From Gammaproteobacteria bacterium (lineage in GTDB: Bacteria; Pseudomonadota; Gammaproteobacteria; Steroidobacterales; Woeseiaceae): 64,000 nt of DNA. The notes below the pieces were generated by a model. It was not told the DNA's origin. It ran no database searches and worked only from the letters and a program-made list of their open reading frames with translations. Positions 46,629-56,000 of the stretch are shown here, piece after piece. Position numbers and translations under genes: made by a program. Location of the stretch: contig JAHEGH010000006.1 of NCBI GenBank assembly GCA_024639825.1, positions 1 through 64,000 on the forward strand. Direction: 5' to 3'. Numbering within the stretch: the first letter of the stretch is position 1; each line of letters begins with the position of its first letter.

Positions 46629-48829
46629 GATTCACCTCCAGCGGCTTGCTCTTTAATAAACGTAACGAAGTTACCGCGCATCCCGGTGCCGCCCATGATC
46701 GGGTCAATCTTGACGTTCGTCATGAGTTCCGAATCATCTGCGCCTGCACCTGCTGTCAGGCGCAAGCGTTTTGATTTGTGACCAAAGCCGTGCGCCATGA
46801 AGACGGAGTCGGGACCGATGCGTTCTGTCACACGCACCCGGATCTTGCTGCTTAGACCCCCCTCTCGCGACGCGAGCTTCACATACTCGCCGTTCTCGAG
46901 TCTGTGCTCGTTTGCGACAAGTGGGTTCACCCACAGCTGGTTTTCGGGTGCCAGCTCGAACAACAACGGGTTGTTCGTCGTCTTGCCAAATGTATGCGCC
47001 GGCATGCGGCCATAGTTGAGTCGATAGTAGCCGTGAGGAACCGGTTCCGGTGCTGTGTAAACCGGCATCGGATCGAATCCCTTTGCAGCCAGCTGCTTGG
47101 AATACAGCTCTATCTTGCGACTGGGCGTGAAGAAACGTTTGGGCTCGCCTTCACGGAAATACAGGGGGCCCTTGCGCGGGAAATTCTTGACGCCGATCCT
47201 CTGCATTTCTTCAAGAGAGCTTCCGACCTGTTGGAGTTCCCAGTCGATCTTGTCGGCGTAGTCTTCCCACGGGAAGTACTTGTGCAAGCCCAGCTGCTCA
47301 CCAAGCTGCTTGGCTATCCACCAACCCGGCTTGCTTTCATACTTGGGCTCAAACGCTGGCATTCGCAGGGCCAACGATGGGTGCCGCTCGCCAGAGTTGC
47401 GTACATCGTCATAACGTTCGAGGTAGGTGCATTCCGGCAGAATGACATCGGCATAGCCCGTTATCTCGGACGGCATCGTGTCAATGACCACGACAAGGTC
47501 GAGCGAATCAGCCGCCGCGCGCAGCTTTGTCGCCACGCCTGGAATGGTCTGCGGCAGGTTCGTGCCATACACCATCCAGCCTTTGAAGAAGGCGTCCTCA
47601 CCAATTGACGCCTCGATAACGCCATTGGTTACACCCTGGCTCGCAAACGGCCACTTACCTGGGTAGGCATCGCCTGTCTGCACACTGGGTTTTGGATATT
47701 TGGGCAACGGGAAGTGCGGCATGTCCACTTTTTCAGGGATGTAAAAGCCGCCCTTGCGATTCCAGCTTCCCAACAGCGCATTGAGCATGGCGATCGCCCG
47801 GCTTCGCTGCGTGTCATCGCCGTACCAGGCAGCGTGTCGTCCCGGATGCACGACCGTCGCGGGTGCGGCTTTACCCATCTCTCTTGCCGTTTCTCGAATG
47901 ACGTCGGGTCGAATGCCTGTCTCAAGGAATACCCACTCGGGGGTGTACTGCCGGACGTGGTCCGACAGCTGTTCAAATCCGATCGTGTAACGCTCGACGT
48001 AGTCCCTGTCGTAAAGCTCCTCTTCGATGATCACGTTCATCCAACCGAGCAACAGCGCAATGTCGGTGCCGGGCTTGATAGGGAGCCAGTGTTTGGACTT
48101 GCCCGCCGGGACAGAAAATCGTGGATCGACGGTAATCAGCGTCGCATCCTTGTTGATTGCGGCCGCCAGTGTCTGCACCTGGGCGTTGTGCAGGTTTTCA
48201 CCAATGTGTGAACCCAACAGGACAATACAACGGGCGTTCGCCATGTCGGTCCGCTCTGGCGAACTCGCCGGTTCGCCAAACGTCAGCCTGAAGCCAACAT
48301 CGCGCGGACCGCGACACTGTGCAAAGGCGGGTTCGGCATGGCTATTGGAACCGAACGCACGCAACAGGTGGAGAAAGTGATGACCACCCGCGCCATGGTG
48401 CAGTAGCGCCATGCGCTCGGGTCCGACGGTGTCAGCGATACCCTGCATTTTCGCCGCGATGAACTGCAACGCCTCGTCCCAGGAGACTTCCCGAAACGTC
48501 TGTCGCCCGTCCACCGTGACGCGCAGCAACGGCTTCTTCAGCCGGTCAGGATCGAGGTAGGCACCGGGGCCACCCGTGCCACGTGTGCAGAGGCGTCCAC
48601 CGCTGTGCAGGTCGTCCTCGTTACCGGTGATCTTCCAGAGTTCGCCGTCTTCTTTGTAAACGTCGCCGGCGCACTTCCAGAAACACATGTCGCAGACGGT
48701 AGGCGTCTTGCTGACAACGCCCGTGCCGGGCAATGGCTTGTTCGCACAGCCGCCAAGCATGAGTGCGGGCCCTGCTACCGCGCTGGTTCCCAGCAACGAT
48801 GAAAGTTTGATGAACTCGCGACGTTTCAT
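46625..48829 (-). CDS. Polysulfide/thiosulfate reductase-type molybdopterin oxidoreductase, catalytic subunit
   Basis: A 734-residue bis-MGD enzyme exported by Tat (RREFIKLSSLLG at residues 3-14, then a hydrophobic run ending GGCANK, possibly lipidated). The 4Fe-4S site is CDMCFWKC...LCTRG. The likely molybdenum ligand is the Cys in FAQCRGPRDVG, as in PsrA/PhsA-type enzymes. Length (~735) and the PsrB/PsrC partners fit polysulfide, thiosulfate or related sulfur reduction or oxidation. Direction and substrate cannot be read. Sulfur transporter genes upstream support a sulfur substrate. Confidence 0.9.
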   Translation of the reverse strand: MKRREFIKLSSLLGTSAVAGPALMLGGCANKPLPGTGVVSKTPTVCDMCFWKCAGDVYKEDGELWKITGNEDDLHSGGRLCTRGTGGPGAYLDPDRLKKPLLRVTVDGRQTFREVSWDEALQFIAAKMQGIADTVGPERMALLHHGAGGHHFLHLLRAFGSNSHAEPAFAQCRGPRDVGFRLTFGEPASSPERTDMANARCIVLLGSHIGENLHNAQVQTLAAAINKDATLITVDPRFSVPAGKSKHWLPIKPGTDIALLLGWMNVIIEEELYDRDYVERYTIGFEQLSDHVRQYTPEWVFLETGIRPDVIRETAREMGKAAPATVVHPGRHAAWYGDDTQRSRAIAMLNALLGSWNRKGGFYIPEKVDMPHFPLPKYPKPSVQTGDAYPGKWPFASQGVTNGVIEASIGEDAFFKGWMVYGTNLPQTIPGVATKLRAAADSLDLVVVIDTMPSEITGYADVILPECTYLERYDDVRNSGERHPSLALRMPAFEPKYESKPGWWIAKQLGEQLGLHKYFPWEDYADKIDWELQQVGSSLEEMQRIGVKNFPRKGPLYFREGEPKRFFTPSRKIELYSKQLAAKGFDPMPVYTAPEPVPHGYYRLNYGRMPAHTFGKTTNNPLLFELAPENQLWVNPLVANEHRLENGEYVKLASREGGLSSKIRVRVTERIGPDSVFMAHGFGHKSKRLRLTAGAGADDSELMTNVKIDPIMGGTGMRGNFVTFIKEQAAGGES

Positions 48830-49593
48830 GGAGCTGCCTCGGTCACGTCCGCCCTCGGGACGATGTAAAACGGTGTCTCAACACTGTCATCGATGAACGA
48901 CTCGGTCGGAAAGAACGCGAAGATAATGCCGATTGCCACAGCCGCAGCGACGAGTGCACCCTGCAACTTCATAAAGGGCCGTGACTTGGTCATCGTGTCC
49001 TTCTTTCCCCAGACAAAGTCCTGTACGAAAATCATTGAGACGGTGCCTGCAATCGCGACGAGTACGATGATGAGTACCGTCGGGCCGAGGCCAATTCCCA
49101 GCCACTGGTCGAGCCGGAATGCACCCAGGTAATCGCTGTTGTAGAAGTCACCCCAGACCGGGAAGAAATCGCCGAACAGGAGGCTGCCAATCAGGAAACC
49201 GCCGATGAATACCATGCCATCGATCTTGCCCGTTGCCACAGCGGCAATCGCCGTACCGGGGCAGTAGCCGCCGATGACCATGCCGACGCCGAACAAGACA
49301 CCACCGACAGCCATCGGCACGAGGTAAGTCGGCAACATGTAGACGAGCGTGATGTCGAGTACGCCGATGAGGCTCAGCCCCCACAGCCCGACCATGCCGG
49401 TCACGATGGCCGAGAACATGACGACAGGAACGCCAACATCTTTGAAGTAGAACGCCCAGGCAATGCGACGCGAGTCAGTAAAGCCGGCATGAAACAGTGC
49501 AAAGCCAAAAATAAAACCGATCGGAATGGCCAGCCACAGGTTCGCTGCGGCCGAAATCACGCCGGTTTTGGCAAGAGGAATTGCTAAATCCAT
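48826..49593 (-). CDS. YeeE/YedE sulfur-transport protein, second half
   Basis: A 255-residue membrane protein of the YeeE/YedE (TsuA) family. The signature GGYCPGTAIAA contains the conserved cysteine used for relaying thiosulfate or sulfane sulfur across the membrane. About six helices, plus a less conserved C-terminal part with two more segments. ATG 49593 overlaps the end of the companion gene by ten bases. It couples by ATGA to the molybdoenzyme gene downstream. Confidence 0.9.
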   Translation of the reverse strand: MDLAIPLAKTGVISAAANLWLAIPIGFIFGFALFHAGFTDSRRIAWAFYFKDVGVPVVMFSAIVTGMVGLWGLSLIGVLDITLVYMLPTYLVPMAVGGVLFGVGMVIGGYCPGTAIAAVATGKIDGMVFIGGFLIGSLLFGDFFPVWGDFYNSDYLGAFRLDQWLGIGLGPTVLIIVLVAIAGTVSMIFVQDFVWGKKDTMTKSRPFMKLQGALVAAAVAIGIIFAFFPTESFIDDSVETPFYIVPRADVTEAAP

Positions 49594-50096
49594 TGTTTTC
49601 TCACAAACCAGGCGACCAGCCAGCCGCCAATGAATACACACATGAGGAATGCCCATGCGCCGACTGAGAGCTCTGCTCCCCCAACCAGGCCCTGTCCGCT
49701 GGTGCAGCCGCGCGCGAGGCGTGCTGCGAAACCGGAAATAACGCCACCCGCCAAAGCGAGCGCCAGTCGATTTTGCGCCGTGATATTGGGTCCACGCAGC
49801 ACCTCGAGGCGCAATTCGCCACTACGCCAGGCGGCAATAAAGGCACCGATGAGCAGCCCGACCAGCAGAAAGACCACGTAGTCGTTAAGTGGGTGTGCGC
49901 CAGCGGCGAAATACCTGCCGAAGTAGGCGCTTTGTTCCGTTGCCGCCGGAAACAGGCCGTGCTGGACCCAGGCGACGAGCCGGGTCATCGCACCGCTGGC
50001 GCCGATGCCGCGGCCAGCGACCACGAACGCGAGCAGCATGCTCACTCCGATAAGGATGCCGGCCGGAATGGGTGGCCAGCGCGTGCCGAATTTCAT
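49584..50096 (-). CDS. YeeE/YedE sulfur-transport protein, first half
   Basis: A 170-residue membrane protein with about four helices, with ARLARGCTSGQGLVGGAELS as the other half of the YeeE/YedE signature (conserved Cys in RGCTSGQGL). Single-chain TsuA carries both halves in one protein; here they are two overlapping genes. First gene of the sulfur operon; the 120-base AT-rich space up to tnaA must contain its promoter. Confidence 0.9.
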   Translation of the reverse strand: MKFGTRWPPIPAGILIGVSMLLAFVVAGRGIGASGAMTRLVAWVQHGLFPAATEQSAYFGRYFAAGAHPLNDYVVFLLVGLLIGAFIAAWRSGELRLEVLRGPNITAQNRLALALAGGVISGFAARLARGCTSGQGLVGGAELSVGAWAFLMCVFIGGWLVAWFVRKQWI

Positions 50097-50216
50097 ACCT
50101 GACTCCTAAGTGTGGCTGGTTTTCGATTTAGAGCGACTATACATTAGAGAACCCTAATTTAATCGCAGTACTTTCCCTTATCTAAATAAGTTTCTCTTGC
50201 AACTATTATTCACCGC

Positions 50217-51587
50217 ATGAAGACGATCATCGAGCCCTTCCGGATCAAAATGGTCGAGCCCATCAAGCTCACCACTCGCGAAGAACGCGAACAATTGATC
50301 CGGGACGCGCAGCACAACACGTTCCTGCTGCGTGCTGAGGACGTCATCATCGACCTGTTGACCGATTCAGGCACGAGTGCCATGTCCTCCGAGGCTTGGG
50401 CCGCGATGATGCGCGGCGACGAGTCCTATGCCGGCGCGCGCAGCTGGTTTCGCTTCCGCGACGCGGTCACGGACATCTTCGGCTTCAAGCAGGTAATCCC
50501 AACGCACCAGGGCCGCGCTGCGGAACACATCCTGTTCGGCGTCATGGTCAAGCCCGGTTCATTTGTGCCCAACAACACGCACTTCGACACTACGCGCGGC
50601 AACATCGACTTCGTCGGCGGCAATCCCGTCGACCTGCCCTGTAAAGAATCGCAGGATCTTGATTCAGACTTCCCGTTCAAGGGCAACATGGATACCGAGG
50701 CGCTCGAGAAATTCATCGCCGAGCACGGGCCCGAAAACATTCCCGTTATCATGGTGACGGTCACTAACAATTCAGGCGGCGGCCAGCCTGTGTCGATGGC
50801 CAATATCCGGGAGATCAGCCGTATTGCGAAGGCCGCCGGCATTCCCTTTTATATAGACGCCTGCCGTTTCGCCGAGAACTCGCACTTCATAAAGTGTCGC
50901 GAAGCGGGCTACGAAGACGTCGCCACGATCGATATAGCACGCGAGATGTTTAGCTACGCTGATGGCTGCACGATGTCGGCGAAGAAAGACTCCTTCGCTA
51001 ATATCGGCGGCTTCCTGTGCACCAACGACGCCGACCTTGCAAGCCAGGAACGCAATATCCTGATCATGACTGAGGGCTTTCCTACCTACGGCGGTCTGGC
51101 CGGCCGCGACCTGGAAGCGATTGCTGTGGGACTGCACGAGACCCTCGACGAGCACTATCTCGACTACCGCCTGCTCTCCACGCAATACGTCGTCGAGCAC
51201 CTCATCGACGCCGGCATTCCCGTGATGGCGCCGGCCGGTGGTCACGCAGTGTATCTCGATGCACGTCGCTTCCTGCCGCATATCGAACCGCTGCAATATC
51301 CGGGACAGGCACTGTCCGTTGAGTTGTATCTCGAAGCCGGCATACGTACCGCTGAAATCGGCACGGTCATGTTCGGGCTTGACCCACAGACGGGCAAGGA
51401 ACAGCCGGCGCGCCTCGACCTGTTGCGTCTCGCGATTCCGCGGCGCGTCTATACGCAAAGCCACATGGACTACGTGCTCGAAGCGATACAGCTGGTATGG
51501 GAACGGCGCGCAGCGATTCGCGGCATGAAAATTGTGCAAGCCCCGCAGTTCCTGCGCCACTTCACGGCGCATTTCGACTGGGTTTAG
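50217..51587 (+). CDS. Tryptophanase / tyrosine phenol-lyase family lyase
   Basis: A 456-residue PLP beta-eliminating lyase. Motifs include THQGRAAEHILF, VTNNSGGGQPVSMANIREIS, DACRFAENSHFIK and MSAKKDSFANIGGFL (PLP lysine). NTHFDTTRGN, GKEQPARLDLLRL and VTNNS look closer to tryptophanase, while the total length equals tyrosine phenol-lyase. It would release indole or phenol plus pyruvate and ammonia. No leader peptide or permease gene is adjacent, unlike E. coli tnaCAB. Convergent with the next gene, with ten bases between. Confidence 0.9.
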   Translation: MKTIIEPFRIKMVEPIKLTTREEREQLIRDAQHNTFLLRAEDVIIDLLTDSGTSAMSSEAWAAMMRGDESYAGARSWFRFRDAVTDIFGFKQVIPTHQGRAAEHILFGVMVKPGSFVPNNTHFDTTRGNIDFVGGNPVDLPCKESQDLDSDFPFKGNMDTEALEKFIAEHGPENIPVIMVTVTNNSGGGQPVSMANIREISRIAKAAGIPFYIDACRFAENSHFIKCREAGYEDVATIDIAREMFSYADGCTMSAKKDSFANIGGFLCTNDADLASQERNILIMTEGFPTYGGLAGRDLEAIAVGLHETLDEHYLDYRLLSTQYVVEHLIDAGIPVMAPAGGHAVYLDARRFLPHIEPLQYPGQALSVELYLEAGIRTAEIGTVMFGLDPQTGKEQPARLDLLRLAIPRRVYTQSHMDYVLEAIQLVWERRAAIRGMKIVQAPQFLRHFTAHFDWV

Positions 51588-51597
51588 GCGTCGCGGA

Positions 51598-52413
51598 CTA
51601 AAACCCCGTCACCGAGCCCGGCCGGGCACGCAGCAGTTTGAAGCGGTGAAAACCCAGCTTGATATACGGTTCGAGTGGAAAATCGACCATACCGTGCATC
51701 TCCCTGGCTTTGAGTTCCTGTGAACAATTGGGCCCGCTTTCCTCGCCCTTGTTCGCCTTTGACATTGCGACGTAGCAAATCTTGGATGGGCATGTCAGCG
51801 CACAACCGGCGTTCGCAAACAGCGTGATCTTGTCCTTATCCTGCAGTCGCTCGAGAAACTCCAGGTCCTCATTCATGCTCATGGGTAGTACGACGGAGTC
51901 GTACAGCGCCCAGGCCTCTTCAATCTTCTCGCTGGATTTCAGGTTCTTGATGACGCTCGCATCCAGCCGATAGTCTGGAAAGTCATCGCGGATCCACTGC
52001 GCGAGTTCGTCGTTGGTGCAGATGATCGAGTTTCCGGGCTGGTGGTACTTCTGCAGCAGGCGCTTATTCTCGAGGTATTCCTCACGTTCGACGTAGTGGT
52101 TCGTCATCGGCAGGCGCACACCAATGCCGGCGTTGTTTAGCTGAAAGACGTCGCGTTCGGACAGTTCGCGGCGAACGAATACCCGACCACCGTATAAGGT
52201 GCTGCGCTCGGCGAAACCGAACAGGCTGTCTATCTCACGAAGCGGAACGTTGCCGTAATTCTTACGCAGGTACGCGAACACCGGCACGCCGGGCGGCTTG
52301 CCGCGCGCCGAAACTGTGTACGTAGCCGCGGGCGGCGGCAGGGGCTGCGCCTGGGTGAAGATGCGGTCGTTGGTTACCGCCGTGATTGCAACGTCTCTAT
52401 CGCCCGCGGACAT
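51598..52413 (-). CDS. Unknown protein with conserved-looking cysteine cluster
   Basis: A 271-residue soluble protein that I do not recognise with confidence. Cysteines occur as IICTNDE (~129), GCALTCPSKIC (~204-214) and NCSQELK (~230), which could hold an Fe-S cluster. The pattern and the NAGCALTCP motif resemble U32-type proteins such as UbiV, but the similarity is weak and by eye only. The N-terminal third (LREIDSLFGFAERSTLYGGR) gives no clue. It lies six bases after the exported NTF2-like gene on the same strand. Confidence 0.7.
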   Translation of the reverse strand: MSAGDRDVAITAVTNDRIFTQAQPLPPPAATYTVSARGKPPGVPVFAYLRKNYGNVPLREIDSLFGFAERSTLYGGRVFVRRELSERDVFQLNNAGIGVRLPMTNHYVEREEYLENKRLLQKYHQPGNSIICTNDELAQWIRDDFPDYRLDASVIKNLKSSEKIEEAWALYDSVVLPMSMNEDLEFLERLQDKDKITLFANAGCALTCPSKICYVAMSKANKGEESGPNCSQELKAREMHGMVDFPLEPYIKLGFHRFKLLRARPGSVTGF

Positions 52414-52419
52414 ACTCCC

Positions 52420-52875
52420 TCATTGCGGCGGAATCTTCGTCGCCTGCCAGGCCACGACTTGCCAGATGTCGTCCCGCTTCAAAAATGTGCCAGTGTTGTA
52501 GTAGTACAGCACATCGGCTGCGGCCGCCTCATTCGTAGGTGTACCTACCAGCTTGAACGCCACAACCGCCATGTCGCCATAGACTCGGACATCCACTTCT
52601 TCGCCGGAATACACCATCGGCGGCTCCTCGTCGCTCGACGAGGCCGCTTCTTCACCAGACGATTCATATCCGGCGAGGATTTCCGCCTTGCCGAAACGCA
52701 GTCCCGCAGAGGAAGTGTAGATGAGGTCATCCGCCCAGAAGCTTTGATGCGCCGCTTCTGTGCTCGAATGTGCAAGGAAATGATGCAACATGCTCGTGAT
52801 CTCCTCGTCGTCAGTTGCGGCAGCCGATTGCGCGACCAGCGCCAATGCGAGGATCAGTACTAGTTTTTTTATCAT
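52420..52875 (-). CDS. Exported SnoaL/NTF2-like (DUF4440-type) protein
   Basis: A 151-residue periplasmic protein. The signal peptide is MIKKLVLILALALVAQSAAA. The rest is a cone-shaped NTF2-like domain (ITSMLHHFLAHSSTEAAHQSFWADDLIYTSSAG ... DDIWQVVAWQATKIP) of the SnoaL/DUF4440 type, with an acidic Ser/Glu insert in the middle. GGAAAGGA precedes ATG 52875; the open frame extends upstream to 53211 but that part overlaps ygfK. Role unknown. Confidence 0.82.
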   Translation of the reverse strand: MIKKLVLILALALVAQSAAATDDEEITSMLHHFLAHSSTEAAHQSFWADDLIYTSSAGLRFGKAEILAGYESSGEEAASSSDEEPPMVYSGEEVDVRVYGDMAVVAFKLVGTPTNEAAAADVLYYYNTGTFLKRDDIWQVVAWQATKIPPQ

Positions 52876-52959
52876 CTTGATTTCCTTTCCTTTATTGCGG
52901 CCAGCCCATGCCCGCCTGCGGCAACCGCGTATTTGGTGACTTGAGCATTTCCGGTTCAA

Positions 52960-52987
52960 TTGATCCGGGTAAGTGCATCCATAATAC
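52960..52987 (+). promoter_or_regulatory. Possible promoter of the ygfK operon
   Basis: TTGATC at 52960-52965, 16 bases, TAATAC at 52982-52987, 26 bases before ATG 53014, which has GGGAGGAA as ribosome site. A moderate match only. Confidence 0.35.
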
Positions 52988-53013
52988 GTGAATACATCGG
53001 GAGGAAACTGCGC

Positions 53014-56000
53014 ATGTCCGACTTGTTTCGCCCGATTAGCGTCGACCAGCTTGCAAAGTGGCTGTTCACGGAACTCGACGACCAGAATTCGGCTTTTGGC
53101 ATCCCAAAGCCATTCTTTTTTGTGCCCGATCTGCAGGCGCGTTACCGCATACAGGTCTTCGGCCAGTCGCTGGATACGCCGTTCGGCCCCGCCGCGGGCC
53201 CGCATTCGCAAATGGCGCAGAACATTGTTGCTGCCTGGCTTTGCGGCGCACGCTACATAGAACTGAAGACCGTCCAGACGCTCGACGAACTGGACGTCAG
53301 CAAGCCCTGCATCGACATGGAGGACGAAGGCTACAACGTCGAGTGGTCACAGGAGCTGAAAGTTCATGAGTCCTTCGAGGAATATCTGCGCGCCTGGGTG
53401 CTGATTCACGCACTGCATCACAAGCTCGGCTACCCCGGCGACACGCCGGTTTTATTCAACCTGAGTGTCGGCTATGACCTTGCAGGTATACGCCAGCCGA
53501 ACATGCAATGGTTCCTGGACAATATCGCCGACTGTTCGGCACGAAAAGCCGAGATCATCGATGCTGTCGCACACGACTACCCGGCCGTTCGCGACATCGA
53601 CATTCCGGACCGGATTTCCGACAACGTCACCTTATCGACCATGCATGGCTGCCCGCCCGACGAAATTGAGGGCATCTGTACATACCTGTTGCAGGAACGC
53701 CGGCTGCACACGCTGGTCAAGTGTAATCCGACCTTACTGGGTCCGAGCCGCGTTCGCAGGATCATCAACAGGGACCTCGGATTTGGTGACGTAGTCGTGC
53801 CCGACATTGCGTTCGAGCACGACCTCAAATATGACGCCGCCGTCCCGATGCTCCGCAGGCTGCAGACGGTAGCAAAAGACAATGGCCTCGAATTTGGCGT
53901 CAAGCTGTCGAACACACTCGAAGTCGAGAACCGACGTGAGGTGTTCGACCCCGCCGAGAAAATGATGTACCTGTCCGGCCGTCCGCTGCACGCCGTAACG
54001 GTGCAATTGGCGGCCACGCTCGCCGCAGAGTTCAACGGCACGTTGCCCATGTCATTCTCGGCCGGGGCGAGTTGCTATAACGCCGCGAACCTGCTCGAGG
54101 CCGGCATGCAAACCGTCACAGTCTGCTCCGACCTGCTAAAGACCGGCGGGTACCTGCGGCTGCTCGACTACATCAAGGCGGCGGAAGATGTCTCGATAGA
54201 CCCGGAAGCGGCGCTGGACAATCTGCAGCGCTACGCAGACGAGGTTGTCATCGATTCGGACAACATGAAATCAGAGTTTGTTACGTCCGGCAGCAAGACA
54301 AGCCGCAAGCTCGACCCTTTCGACTGCATCAAAGCACCCTGCGTCGACGTTTGCCCGCTGGACCAGAAAGTCCCGCAGTATATGGCTGAGGTCCGCCGCG
54401 ATCACATCGCGGCCGCGCAACACATTGTCCATGCTGACAATCCGCTGCCCTGCACCCTCGGACGAATTTGCGACCACCTCTGCGAACAGGCTTGCGTACG
54501 CACGCATCTCGACGAGCCTGTCGCGATTCGCGACATCAAGCGTTTTATCGTCGATCGGGAGCGCATAACAAAATCGGCACCCGCCGCAGAACCATCGCAG
54601 CGCAAGGTCGCCATCATTGGGGCGGGACCGGGTGGCCTGTCGGCCGCTATCGAACTGGCACGCGGTGGCTGCCAGGTCGAGGTATTTGAAGAACAGGCCT
54701 ATGCGGGAGGCATGGTCGGCGGCGTGGTTCCCGAGTACCGACTGCCGCGCGCGGTGTTCGCGCAGGACTTCGCTGTGCTCGAGGAACTCGGCGTCCGGAT
54801 TCACTTCAACACGCGCGTCGGACGGGACCTCACGCTCTCGCAGCTGCGTGACGACGGCTTCACCGACATTGTCATCATGGCCGGTGCGCAGCTCGGCAAA
54901 ACGCTTGCCCTTGAAGGCGCAGATAGCGACGGCGTCGTTGATGCGCTGCAATTCCTGCGGCAATCGAAGGAACAACAGACTCTCGATATCGGCAAGCATG
55001 TCAGCATTATTGGCGCAGGCGATACAGCCATGGACTGCGCTCGCGTCGCGTGGCGCCTGGGAGATCGCAAAGTAACCCTGATTTACCGGCGCACGATCGA
55101 CCAGATGCCAGCCGACCGTGAGGAAATTACACAGTTGCTCGAGGAAGGGATCGAGGTCCTGGAGCTGGCTCGCCCCGAGCGCCTGGTTGTCGAGAACCGC
55201 AGGCTTCAGGCCGTCCGGTGCAAGCCTATGCAGCTAAGCGATGACCGGGATGATTCGGGCCGACGGATCGCAGTCGATGGCCCGGACGCCGACTTCGACA
55301 TGCCGGTCGACACGCTGATCCTGGCGATCAGCCAGCACGCGGTCCTCGATTTTCTCGAAGATGAACCGATTGCGCTCAACGATCGCGGCTACATCAAAGT
55401 CAACGCGGAGACCTTTGAAACGTCGATACCCGGCATCTATGCCGGCGGCGATGTCGCAAACGACGGCCCGGCGACGATCGTTAAGGCCGCCGCCGCCGGC
55501 AAAGCGATCGCCAGCAGCATCCTCAACAAAAAGGGGACAGTCACCTTGTCTGACAAGGGGACAGTCACCTTTTATGAAAAAGGGACAAGCACCTTTGATC
55601 CCGGAGAAAAGGTGACAGAAAAGGTGACTGTCCCCCAGTTGAAATCCGGAGAAAAGGTGACTGTCCCCCGGTTGCCATTAATGGCTGAGATGTTGAGACG
55701 GCGCAGCAGGCGCGAGCGTCGCATCCGGGCACCGCAGAGACGTGTTGCCGAGCGGCAGAATTTCAACGAGGTCATGCTCACCTATACACCGGAGCAGGCA
55801 CGTACCGAAGCGGGCCGCTGCCTCGATTGCCACACCTATTGCAGCATCTGCGTTGGCGTGTGTCCGAATCTCGCGCTTTTTACCTATGAAACGGACCAGT
55901 GCGATCAGCATTACCAGGTCGCCGTTCTCGCCGATTTCTGCAATGAATGCGGCAACTGCACAACGTTCTGCCCCACATCAGGTGCCCCGTACCGCGACAA

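Noticed and set aside
52876-53211. Upstream extension of the NTF2-like gene overlapping ygfK
   Set aside because: The signal peptide beginning at 52875 and the good ribosome site show the real start; the upstream part is antisense to ygfK.
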